Shown piece by piece: positions 1 through 6,701 of a stretch of DNA of 12,104 nt. Made by a program: the position numbers and the translations under genes. The stretch's first letter is position 1, and each line of letters begins with the position of its first letter. The stretch spans positions 1-12,104 of the forward strand of contig JARROD010000085.1 of assembly GCA_037384225.1 (NCBI GenBank), given 5' to 3'. The stretch comes from JARROD01 sp037384225 (GTDB lineage: Bacteria; Pseudomonadota; Gammaproteobacteria; Pseudomonadales; Cellvibrionaceae). Below the pieces are notes generated by a model that did not search any database, was not told where the DNA came from, and saw nothing but the letters and a program-made list of their open reading frames with translations.

Positions 1-84
1 GTATACGTTTCCGCCTGGACAGGGACAGGCGCCGCCGTTGTCTATTGATTCGGCGTTGGTTGAATATATTCACAAGGCCACGCG

Positions 85-2691
85 ATGTTTCAACGTTTAG
101 TTTCAGTGTATAAGGCATTAATCATACAGCGGCCCTATTTGACCTGGGGCCTTGTTCTTATCGCAACCGCTGCACTGGCACTGGGATTGCCGAATTTCAA
201 GTTGGATGCCTCGGCGGATTCACTGACGCTCGAGCACGATACGGATCTGGACTACTTTCGTGAAATCAACAAGCGCTACCAGAGTGGCGACTTTTTGGTT
301 GTAACCTATACACCCAAAGCCTACCTGTTTTCCGATGCTGCGCTTGGAACCCTGCAGAAATTGCGTGAAGAATTGCTGGCGGTGGAGGGGGTGGCGAGTT
401 CCAACTCCATCCTTGATCTGCCGTTGTTGAACAGCCCCCGGCAGACGCTGACCGAAATCGCCAGCGAGCCGCGCACACTGTTAACCCCGGGTGTAGACCG
501 GGAATTGGCCAAGAAAGAGTTTTTAAACAGTCCGATATACCGAAATCTGGTATTGAGTCCGGACGCAAAGACGACGGCGCTGTTGCTGAATATTAAAGTC
601 GATAATCGCTATATCGAACTGGTGAGGCGCCGCGATGCCCTGCGTTTAAAGCGCGATAGAACCGGTCTCGACAGCGAGGAAGCGGCGAAACTGGAGCGGG
701 TGAGCAAGGAATTTCTCGACTACCGCACGGCGGCGGAGGCCCGCGCCCACGAGCGGGTCGATGAAATCCGGGCAATCGTCGACAAATACCGGGATGAAGC
801 GGAAATGTTTATCGGTGGGGTGAGTATGATTACCGCCGATATGATTGATTTTATCCGTAGCGACCTGGTGGTGTTTGGCAGCGGAATCTTCATATTCATT
901 ATCGTCACCCTGGCGGTTATATTTCGTCAGCTGCGCTTCGTCGTGATGCCACTGCTGATCTGCGTGATCGCGGTAGTGATGATGCTGGGATACCTGAGTT
1001 GGGTCGATTGGCGTCTGACTGTCATTTCGTCCAACTTTGTCGCCCTGCTGTTGATCGTTACTCTGGCCATAGCCATCCATTTAATCGTGCGCTACCGTGA
1101 ATTTCACGCTGCCAACCCGGATTGGCCACGCCGACGTCTGGTCTGGGAAACCGTGCGCTTTATGGCCCGTCCCTGCCTGTATACGGCGCTGACCACCATG
1201 GTGGCTTTCGCTTCTCTGGTGGTCAGTGATATTCGCCCGGTGATGGATTTCGGCTGGATAATGACCATCGGTCTGTCATTAGCGCTGCTGCTGACATTTT
1301 TGTTGTTGCCCGCGGCGTTGATGATCCTGCCGAAAGGCGAGCCCAGGGACCGCGGCGACAAGTCCCACACCCTGACGCTCCGCTTTTCCCGTTTTACCGA
1401 ACACTACGGTGGTATGGTTCTCGGCATCAGTGCTGTGACGGCAGTGGTCAGTATCTTCGGTATATCCGAGCTGAAAGTGGACAACCGCTTCATCGATTAC
1501 TTTCACAAATCAACCGAAATCTATCAGGGGCTGGAAGTGATCGACAAGCGTTTGGGAGGCACTACAACGCTGGATATTATTCTCGATGTCGACCCGGAAT
1601 CGCTGGCCGCAGAGCAGGAGTACACTGCGCTGGAGGATGATCCGTTTGCGGAAGCTGATCCATTCGACGAACCGGATCCTTTCGAAGAGCCTGAACCTCT
1701 GGCTGAGGAGGACCCCTTCGCCGAATCGGATCCGTTTTCAGAAAAAAACCCCGATTCGGAGATGCAGAAAAGCTACTGGTTTACCGTTGCGGGGCTGGAA
1801 GAAGTTGAAGAGTTGCACGACTACCTGGAAAGTCTCCCGGAAGTCGGAAAGGTGCAGTCGCTGGCGATAGCCTATAAAGTGGGGCGACAGCTCAACGGTG
1901 GTCAGTTGAACGATTTTGAACTGGCACTGATCCGGAAGAAGCTGCCACCAATGGTCAAAGACGTTTTATTGACTCCCTATCTGGCAGAAACCGCCAACCA
2001 AACCCGGATTTCCCTGAGGGTAAAGGAAACCAACCCCGAACTCGACCGTATGACCCTGCCGGCAAAAATACGCCGTCACGCCGTCGATAAACTGGGTATG
2101 AAGGAAAAACAACTGCATTTTACCGGGATGCTGGTGTTGTATAACAACATGCTGCAAAGTCTGTTTCGTTCTCAAATAGTCACTATTGGCGCGGTATTTT
2201 TGGGGATTATGGCCATGTTCGTAGTGCTGTTTCGCTCGCTGCTGCTGGCGGTGATTGCGATTATTCCCAATATGCTGGCCGCGGCTGTGGTGCTCGGTGG
2301 CATGGGGCTGGCGGGTATCCCTCTGGATATGATGACCATTACAATCGCCGCCATTGCAGTGGGTATCGGGGTGGACCATGCTATTCACTATATTCATCGC
2401 TACCGCAGGGAGTTTCAGTTCGACGCCAGTTATGTGCAGTCCATGCACCGTTCCCATGCTTCCATAGGGCGGGCCATGTTCTATACCTCGATCACCATAA
2501 TCGTCGGCTTTTCGATTCTGTCTCTGTCACAGTTTATACCGTCGATCTATTTCGGATTGCTTACTGGTGTGGCGATGCTGGCAGCGATTCTGGGCTCCTT
2601 GACACTGCTACCGAAATTGATTTTGGTGATAAAACCTCTGGGACCCGAGAACAGTGGGACTGAAGCATTGTCCGAGAGCCATGCGGCCTAA
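85..2691 (+). CDS. RND superfamily (MMPL-type) membrane exporter
   Basis: This 868-residue inner-membrane protein has the duplicated architecture of RND/MMPL exporters (COG1033-like). TM1 is near residues 17-35, followed by a large periplasmic domain to about 258 with a charged, probably helical stretch (about 180-240). A block of five TM segments spans about 260-415, TM7 is about 440-457, a second periplasmic domain runs to about 703, and five more TM segments span about 704-855. The TM10-equivalent helix keeps the relay aspartate (D764 in GIGVDHAIHY), while the matching first-half helix (IHLIVRYRE, 331-339) has alanine at the aligned position (A328). Residues 519-560 form an acidic D-P-F repeat. 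Such proteins use the proton gradient to move lipids or hydrophobic compounds, but the substrate cannot be read from sequence. No adaptor or outer-membrane channel gene is adjacent in the window. The ATG is preceded by AAGG with a 7-base spacer. Family assignment is firm; function is open. Confidence 0.9.
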   Translation: MFQRLVSVYKALIIQRPYLTWGLVLIATAALALGLPNFKLDASADSLTLEHDTDLDYFREINKRYQSGDFLVVTYTPKAYLFSDAALGTLQKLREELLAVEGVASSNSILDLPLLNSPRQTLTEIASEPRTLLTPGVDRELAKKEFLNSPIYRNLVLSPDAKTTALLLNIKVDNRYIELVRRRDALRLKRDRTGLDSEEAAKLERVSKEFLDYRTAAEARAHERVDEIRAIVDKYRDEAEMFIGGVSMITADMIDFIRSDLVVFGSGIFIFIIVTLAVIFRQLRFVVMPLLICVIAVVMMLGYLSWVDWRLTVISSNFVALLLIVTLAIAIHLIVRYREFHAANPDWPRRRLVWETVRFMARPCLYTALTTMVAFASLVVSDIRPVMDFGWIMTIGLSLALLLTFLLLPAALMILPKGEPRDRGDKSHTLTLRFSRFTEHYGGMVLGISAVTAVVSIFGISELKVDNRFIDYFHKSTEIYQGLEVIDKRLGGTTTLDIILDVDPESLAAEQEYTALEDDPFAEADPFDEPDPFEEPEPLAEEDPFAESDPFSEKNPDSEMQKSYWFTVAGLEEVEELHDYLESLPEVGKVQSLAIAYKVGRQLNGGQLNDFELALIRKKLPPMVKDVLLTPYLAETANQTRISLRVKETNPELDRMTLPAKIRRHAVDKLGMKEKQLHFTGMLVLYNNMLQSLFRSQIVTIGAVFLGIMAMFVVLFRSLLLAVIAIIPNMLAAAVVLGGMGLAGIPLDMMTITIAAIAVGIGVDHAIHYIHRYRREFQFDASYVQSMHRSHASIGRAMFYTSITIIVGFSILSLSQFIPSIYFGLLTGVAMLAAILGSLTLLPKLILVIKPLGPENSGTEALSESHAA
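1639..1764 (+). repeat. 18-bp tandem repeat (7 units) encoding D-P-F hexapeptides
   Basis: Seven consecutive 18-base units lie in frame within the exporter gene. Each encodes a hexapeptide beginning Asp-Pro-Phe or a decayed form. The anchor positions are residues 519, 525, 531, 537 (EPL), 543, 549 and 555 (NPD), exactly six apart. Units 1-3, 5 and 6 keep D-P-F; the remaining positions are mostly Glu, Asp, Ala, Pro or Ser. The codons differ between units (gatccg, gatcca, gatcct, gacccc), so the protein pattern is better kept than the DNA. The segment sits in the second periplasmic domain and is probably a flexible acidic loop. Confidence 0.9.
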
Positions 2692-2699
2692 AGGCCGAC

Positions 2700-4073
2700 T
2701 CACCTGGTTTGGCGGCGCCGCACGCTGACCGGGAGGGTGATGCGGAAGTTAGCCCCTCCAAGTTCGGAGCGGGATATATCAATGCTACCGCCGTAGCTGC
2801 TGACGATATCCACCACTACTGCCAGTCCTATGCCCTGTCCAGGTTGCGCTGTATCGGCCCTGGCGCCGCGTTCGAGTATCGTTTTCTGCTTCGCCGTAGC
2901 GACCCCCGGACCGTCATCCTCAATGTTGATCGCCAGCGTCTTGCCGCCTTCAGTACTGTTGTTACGCACATTGCAGCGGACTCGTCGGTTGCCGTATTTG
3001 AAGGCGTTTTCCAGCAGGTTGCCCAACACTTCCATCAGATCCCGCTCATCCCCCGGGAACGCAACACCGGATTCCATTTCGGTATCGAATGTCACCTTCT
3101 TGTCGCGGTAAACCTTTTCCAGCGCCGAACCCAGTCGAGTTACCAGGGGTTTGAGTTTCACTTCCTGCCGCAGTAGCGGCTGGGGCGTCAATGTCGCCCG
3201 CTGAAGCTGGTGACTGACAATCTGATCCATACGGCTGACTTGTTCTGCCAAGGTGTGGGTATCGAGGTGGGTATCGAGGCTGCCGCGGATCACGGCGAGT
3301 GGGGTTTTCAGGCTGTGGGCGAGATCTGCCAGGGTATTGCGATAGCGCTCGCGCTGTGCCTGCTCATTGCTGAGTACCTGATTGAGGTTGTCGGTAACCG
3401 ATTGAATTTCATCGGGGTAATCGCCCTGTAACTGCTGTTTGCGTCCCGATTCCACCTCCGCCAGATCAGTGGCCAACTGCCGCAACGGGCGCAGGCCCCA
3501 GCGCATGATGAGCGTCTGGGTGATTAACAGCAGTACTGCCAGCGTTCCCAACCAGCGCCATAGTTGCGCGCGATAACTCTGCAACTCAGCGCGCATTGGA
3601 ATCTGGCTGTGGAGGACTGAAAATCGCAACGGATGGCTTTTGTGCTCGCCTTCCCAGAGTACGTCGTAATCGTAGGCAAACATATTTTCGCGGTTGACAA
3701 TCAGTTCATAGAAGTTTTCCTGCCCGGTTTGCTGGGGATTTTTACTTATCTGTTTGGGGTTCAATGCCAGTAGCTGCGCGGAAGGGGAACGCCAGAGAAT
3801 GTCGTTACTGCTGTTGCGAACCAACCCGTAGAGTCCTGAGCTCAGTTGCGTGAAACGGGGTTCCGGCAGCTCCTCCGGGAACCAGAACTGGTCATTTTCC
3901 AGCTCCGCCGCACCCAGTAGCAAGTAGATATGGGATTTCAGGCGTTCGGCTTCCGCCGCGCGCAGGCTGCGCTGGAAGGCTATATCCAGCATATAACCGC
4001 TGAGACTGAGAAATCCCGGTAACAGCACCGCCGAAGCGGCCAGCAGTCGCGCAGAAAGCGAACGCGGAATCAC
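2700..4073 (-). CDS. phoQ: PhoQ-like sensor histidine kinase
   Basis: This 457-residue membrane sensor kinase has TM1 at about 8-29, a periplasmic sensor domain at about 30-168, TM2 at about 172-190 and a HAMP linker at about 191-240. The DHp helix carries the phospho-acceptor H253 in the motif HSLKTPLAV. The ATPase domain shows an N box (N352, NLLENAFKYG), a G1 box (DDGPG, 386-390) and a G2 box (GQGIGLAVV, 412-420). The H box and C-terminal segments match what I know of Pseudomonas PhoQ. It would phosphorylate the regulator encoded just upstream; the classical PhoQ signals are low Mg2+ and cationic peptides, but the ligand here is not proven. The start is GTG, 5 bases after the phoP stop, placing TM1 at the N terminus; the next in-frame Met (28) would remove TM1. 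The Shine-Dalgarno is weak, consistent with translational coupling. It ends 8 bases from the convergent exporter stop. Confidence 0.88.
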   Translation of the reverse strand: MIPRSLSARLLAASAVLLPGFLSLSGYMLDIAFQRSLRAAEAERLKSHIYLLLGAAELENDQFWFPEELPEPRFTQLSSGLYGLVRNSSNDILWRSPSAQLLALNPKQISKNPQQTGQENFYELIVNRENMFAYDYDVLWEGEHKSHPLRFSVLHSQIPMRAELQSYRAQLWRWLGTLAVLLLITQTLIMRWGLRPLRQLATDLAEVESGRKQQLQGDYPDEIQSVTDNLNQVLSNEQAQRERYRNTLADLAHSLKTPLAVIRGSLDTHLDTHTLAEQVSRMDQIVSHQLQRATLTPQPLLRQEVKLKPLVTRLGSALEKVYRDKKVTFDTEMESGVAFPGDERDLMEVLGNLLENAFKYGNRRVRCNVRNNSTEGGKTLAINIEDDGPGVATAKQKTILERGARADTAQPGQGIGLAVVVDIVSSYGGSIDISRSELGGANFRITLPVSVRRRQTR

Positions 4074-4078
4074 CGGGT

Positions 4079-4774
4079 TTACTCGGAGTCGGACCGCGGG
4101 GAAGCGGTGAGCGTAAAGCGGTAACCCTGACCGCGCACAGTGGCGATGGGTTTGAGGTCGCCGCCGGGGTCGAGCTTTTTGCGCAGGCGGCCGATAAAAA
4201 CTTCGATAACATTACTGTCGCGGTCGAAATCCTGGTCGTATAAGTGCTCTGTCAATTGGGTTTTGGAAATCACTTCGCCGGCATGGAGGACCAGGTATTC
4301 GAGTGTATTGTACTCGTAACCGGTCAGCTCAAGCCGTTCCTCGCCGAGGTGCACAGACTTTGCTGAGGTGTCCAGACAGATGGGGCCGTACTGAAGCACA
4401 GGTGTAGCGTGGCCAGAAGCCCGGCGCAGCAGGGCGTTGATCCGGGCCCGCAACTCTTCGTTGTGGAAGGGTTTTACCAGGTAATCGTCGGCGCCGGCTT
4501 CCAGCCCTTCCACTTTGTCCTGCCAGTTGCCCCGCGCCGTTAAAATCAGGATTGGGAATAGGACGCCGTCGCCGCGTAGACGTTTAATGAGCTCAATACC
4601 GTTGAGTTCCGGCAGTCCAATATCGATGATAGCCAGATCATAGGGGTACTCGCTGCCATAGTAGAGACCTTCGCGGCCATCGGCGGCACTGTCGACGACG
4701 TAACCGGACCCGGAGAGAAGCGCGTTGAGTTGTTCACGCAATGCGCTTTCATCTTCAACAACCAATAAACGCAT
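4079..4774 (-). CDS. phoP: PhoP-like response regulator (OmpR/PhoB family)
   Basis: This 231-residue cytoplasmic regulator has an N-terminal receiver domain (1-118) with acidic residues E7/D8, phospho-acceptor D51 in IIDIGLP, T79 and K101 (VKPF). A C-terminal winged-helix DNA-binding domain follows at about 126-224 and ends in the VRGQGYRF signature. The string ILTARGNWQDKVEGLEAGADDY is the form typical of PhoP orthologues of enteric bacteria and pseudomonads, which is why I use the symbol. It is presumably phosphorylated by the kinase encoded 5 bases downstream and controls envelope or cation-stress genes. The PepSY gene lies 53 bases upstream on the same strand, so the three genes probably form one operon. 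The ATG sits about 10 bases after a weak AGG. The regulon cannot be inferred from this window. Confidence 0.92.
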   Translation of the reverse strand: MRLLVVEDESALREQLNALLSGSGYVVDSAADGREGLYYGSEYPYDLAIIDIGLPELNGIELIKRLRGDGVLFPILILTARGNWQDKVEGLEAGADDYLVKPFHNEELRARINALLRRASGHATPVLQYGPICLDTSAKSVHLGEERLELTGYEYNTLEYLVLHAGEVISKTQLTEHLYDQDFDRDSNVIEVFIGRLRKKLDPGGDLKPIATVRGQGYRFTLTASPRSDSE

Positions 4775-4825
4775 GGCGGTATACCTGCATTCCTGTTATT
4801 CGAATTGTGTAATATCGAATGTAAG

Positions 4826-4858
4826 CGCTAGCTCCCGACAATGGCTCCCGAGCTAGCG
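4826..4858 (-). repeat. Inverted repeat (hairpin) between pepSY-domain gene and phoP
   Basis: CGCTAGCTC (4826-4834) and GAGCTAGCG (4850-4858) are perfect 9-bp inverted arms around a 15-base loop. The PepSY stop codon (4828-4830) lies inside one arm. The octamer GCTCCCGA also occurs twice as a direct repeat (4831-4838 and 4844-4851). In the minus-strand transcript this would form a hairpin at the junction before phoP. No run of U follows, so it is not a canonical intrinsic terminator; it could be an RNA-processing, stabilising or attenuating element. Confidence 0.6.
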
Positions 4859-5166
4859 TCAATTGAAATCTGTTTAACATGACCCGAAGGCTGCACCAGT
4901 TTAATCCGGTACAGATTTCCTACCCTTCTGATTTTAAGTACCTTGCCGCCGAAGCGTCGCACTGCAATATTTGCCGCCTGCCCCCGGCTGATTGTACGTT
5001 TTTCACTCCTGTCCGCCGTTTTTCCGGATCGCTCGTGTCTGTCGCCGCTCTGCCGGGCCCAGGCACTTTCGGTTACCAATACTGTGGGCAGGCCCAAAAT
5101 CAGTATCAGGGTAAACCACCGGGCCAGAGCTCGTGTGCGGGTTAATTTGTCCAACTGTCTGAGCAT
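4828..5166 (-). CDS. Small exported PepSY-domain protein
   Basis: This 112-residue protein has a basic N terminus, a hydrophobic segment (about 17-33) and a probable signal-peptidase site after SAWA (about residue 37). A polar Arg/Lys/Asp-rich linker follows (38-56), then a single PepSY-type domain (about 57-112). The domain begins ISRGQAANIAVRRFGGKVL and ends with SIDASSGAIVGS, the usual closing pattern of PepSY modules. It is predicted to be periplasmic, or anchored if the signal is not cleaved. PepSY domains are known as peptidase-inhibitory or sensory modules and often sit beside two-component systems. Its place as first gene before phoP and phoQ suggests a periplasmic modulator or target of that system (inference). 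The Shine-Dalgarno ahead of the ATG is weak. An inverted repeat overlaps its 3' end. Confidence 0.82.
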   Translation of the reverse strand: MLRQLDKLTRTRALARWFTLILILGLPTVLVTESAWARQSGDRHERSGKTADRSEKRTISRGQAANIAVRRFGGKVLKIRRVGNLYRIKLVQPSGHVKQISIDASSGAIVGS

Positions 5167-5244
5167 GTTAGTTGCTACTCGTTAAAGTGAAACCAGGCAA
5201 GATTTTGAGTGATTCTATAGATTAACTCGAGGCTGGGGAATACC

Positions 5245-5280
5245 AGGGCTGTCGTAGAAATTAATTTCTACGGCAGCCCT
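5245..5280. repeat. 36-bp near-perfect palindrome in intergenic region
   Basis: The 18-base left half (beginning AGGGCTG) pairs with the right half (ending CAGCCCT) over all 18 positions. The single exception is T5252 opposite G5273, a wobble in plus-strand RNA. The centre is TTAA. It lies 91 bases beyond the stop of the glycine-zipper gene and 78 bases before the start of the PepSY gene, both on the minus strand. It could end or stabilise the glycine-zipper mRNA, but no U tract follows on either strand. The rest of the 205-base gap shows no convincing gene. Confidence 0.8.
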
Positions 5281-5371
5281 TACGTCTGCCGGGATGGCTC
5301 AGGTGCCTTCGTCCTTGAAAGCGGTAACTCATACGCCTTGGGAAATGATTTAAGCGTTTTGTCAGACAGGC

Positions 5372-5899
5372 CTAATAAACAGGTCTTACCTTGACAGCCA
5401 CCTTGATGCGTTTTCCTGGGTGCTGATCCGTGCGGGTATGGTAAATCTGGCCCCTATATCTATAGGTGACATCGTAGCCTACCACTGTCTCTTCGTACTC
5501 GACCCGGTGTTTGACTTCACAGCGTTGTTCGTCGCGGTATTCGGTGAACCCATTGCCGGCGGCGGTTCTATGGCCTATGTCGCGGCCGATGGAAGCTCCT
5601 AAAACCGCGCCGGCGACTGCGCCCACTTGCTTGTTGCGCTTGTGGTGGCCGATACTGTTGCCTACCGCGGCGCCGATCAGCCCACCGAGGATAGTGCCAG
5701 TATTGGAGCGATATCCGGGCTGCTCATAGGCGACGGTTTCAGTCCAGCACTGCTTTTCAGGGACGCGGTGTTCGACAGTGCGATAGATGGGCGCGACATT
5801 GGTAACTCTGGCAAAATCGATACGCCCATTGTGACTGGCCGCTGCCGGCAGAGAGGCGATGAAAAGAACGGTTGTCAGTGCGAGTATTATCGTCTTCAT
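5372..5899 (-). CDS. Glycine-zipper 2TM-domain envelope protein
   Basis: This 175-residue protein has a clear signal peptide (1-21, ending LPAAA before SHN). A central pair of glycine-zipper helices follows: GTILGGLIGAAVGNSIG at 68-84 and VGAVAGAVLGASIG at 92-105. These are separated by a short basic, His-rich turn (HHKRNK). The pattern matches the glycine-zipper 2TM / 17-kDa surface antigen family. No lipobox cysteine follows the signal, so it is not a typical lipoprotein. Two cysteines (C51 and C127) flank the zipper and could form a disulfide after export. The C-terminal part (about 117-175) is rich in Tyr, Arg and Val and may be a small beta domain. The ATG follows GGAG with a 7-base spacer, a good ribosome-binding site. 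It is transcribed away from the LON-domain gene and is separated from the PepSY gene by 205 bases, so it is probably its own unit. The role is unknown, presumably structural in the envelope. Confidence 0.85.
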   Translation of the reverse strand: MKTIILALTTVLFIASLPAAASHNGRIDFARVTNVAPIYRTVEHRVPEKQCWTETVAYEQPGYRSNTGTILGGLIGAAVGNSIGHHKRNKQVGAVAGAVLGASIGRDIGHRTAAGNGFTEYRDEQRCEVKHRVEYEETVVGYDVTYRYRGQIYHTRTDQHPGKRIKVAVKVRPVY

Positions 5900-6028
5900 G
5901 GTATTACTCCATTAACTGGGCTATAGGCCTTACATTTGTTTATTAACTTGTGCACACAATAGCGAACTGAACCTGAATGGCAGCTGAAGATATTCGTTGT
6001 TAAATTTTGCCTGCCGGCGCTAAGCTAG

Positions 6029-6056
6029 TTGGGAGTTGATGTTCATCGGGTATATT
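6029..6056 (+). promoter_or_regulatory. Candidate sigma70 promoter for the LON-domain gene
   Basis: TTGGGA (6029-6034) and TATATT (6051-6056) are separated by 16 bases. The -10 matches consensus at five of six positions and the -35 at four of six. A start about 7 bases downstream would leave a leader of only about 11 bases and would clip the AGAGGG ribosome-binding site (6060-6065), which counts against it. The 174-base divergent gap (5900-6073) must hold promoters for both flanking genes; I find no confident one for the minus strand. The palindrome TGTGCACA (5949-5956) is the only other notable sequence there. Confidence 0.3.
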
Positions 6057-6073
6057 CACAGAGGGCTTAGAAC

Positions 6074-6664
6074 ATGGATTCCATTGCGCTATTCCCCTTA
6101 AATACTCTGCTTTTTCCCGGCGTGCCCATGGAACTGAGAATTTTTGAGCAACGCTACCTGACCATGATCAGCCGGTGCCTAAAACAGGGGCAAGGATTTG
6201 GTGTCGTCAAAATAATATCTGGAGATGAAGTGATCAAGGCCGATCAATGGCAGCCCCCCGAGGTCTTTCCACTGGGCGTATATGTACAGGTGACCGATTG
6301 GAACCAACTTGCCAACGGATTATTGGGCATCTCCATCCAGGGGGAGCGCAAATTCAAAGTGCTAAAGACTCATATCGACGCCGACAGGCTGCTGCAGGCC
6401 GAGGTCATGTTTTTACCTGATGAGGTCGTCGAACCCGTGGGGGAAGCCTACAATGGCTTGGCAGATCTGCTCGGTAGTCTGCGCGATCATCCGGCGGTAG
6501 CAGGTTTAAAGCTGCCAGAGGTCACTAATACCCGTCAGTTGGGGTGGCAACTGACCCAACTGCTGCCCTTGAGCACCACGGATAAGCTGGCGTTACTGGA
6601 ACTCAGCGACCCGGAGGCAAGGCTCGATCACCTATCGGTGCGGGTTGCCCGGCTGGCTAAATGA
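6074..6664 (+). CDS. Stand-alone LON substrate-binding-domain protein
   Basis: This 196-residue cytoplasmic protein matches the N-terminal (LAN) domain of Lon protease. It opens with IALFPLNTLLFPGVPMELRIFEQRY (4-28), the signature first strands and loop, followed by FGVVKI and further beta strands to about 115. A helical C-terminal part (about 120-190) corresponds to the bundle after the Lon N domain. There is no AAA+ ATPase and no Ser-Lys protease domain, and the full length is normal for stand-alone members. Such proteins are thought to bind unfolded or specific protein substrates, but their biological role is poorly defined. The ATG has AGAGGG 8 bases upstream. Next on the same strand is proA, after a strong hairpin, so the gene is probably a separate transcription unit. 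Confidence 0.9.
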   Translation: MDSIALFPLNTLLFPGVPMELRIFEQRYLTMISRCLKQGQGFGVVKIISGDEVIKADQWQPPEVFPLGVYVQVTDWNQLANGLLGISIQGERKFKVLKTHIDADRLLQAEVMFLPDEVVEPVGEAYNGLADLLGSLRDHPAVAGLKLPEVTNTRQLGWQLTQLLPLSTTDKLALLELSDPEARLDHLSVRVARLAK

Positions 6665-6665
6665 G

Positions 6666-6697
6666 TTGACAAACCGGCACCTATTAACAGGTATAAT
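6666..6697 (+). promoter_or_regulatory. Candidate promoter: consensus hexamers with a 20-base spacer
   Basis: TTGACA (6666-6671) starts two bases after the LON-domain stop codon, and TATAAT lies at 6692-6697. Both hexamers match sigma70 consensus exactly, but the 20-base spacer is longer than the usual 16-18. No TG extension precedes the -10. Transcription would start near 6704, at the foot of the long hairpin that follows. It could drive the proA cluster or a short hairpin RNA. Confidence 0.5.
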
Positions 6698-6701
6698 ACG
6701 A

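Noticed and set aside
1..100. Possible tail of an upstream protein on the plus strand; frame 2 is open to a stop at 98-100 and frame 1 to a stop at 46-48.
   Set aside because: The open stretches are too short to recognise a family or to choose between frames, and the frame 2 tail would overlap the exporter start.
646..1080. Minus-strand 144-codon open frame opposite the exporter, rich in His, Gln and Asp.
   Set aside because: Composition is that of an antisense shadow of a membrane-protein gene; no family features.
1966..2457. Minus-strand 163-codon open frame opposite the C-terminal half of the exporter.
   Set aside because: His/Asn/Gln-rich shadow of TM-encoding codons, no motif and no ribosome-binding site of note.
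2709..3176. Plus-strand 155-codon open frame opposite phoQ.
   Set aside because: It lies wholly antisense to the conserved ATPase domain of the kinase, has no recognisable motifs, and is explained by GC-biased codon use of the real gene.
5261..5332. Minus-strand 23-codon ORF with an AAGG just upstream, ending in the centre of the 36-bp palindrome.
   Set aside because: Very short, Arg-rich composition with no known match, spacing of AAGG too close to the ATG; probably chance, though a leader peptide cannot be excluded.
5949..5956. TGTGCACA palindrome in the divergent intergenic region as an operator.
   Set aside because: Eight-base palindromes are expected by chance and there is no paired copy or recognisable promoter next to it.
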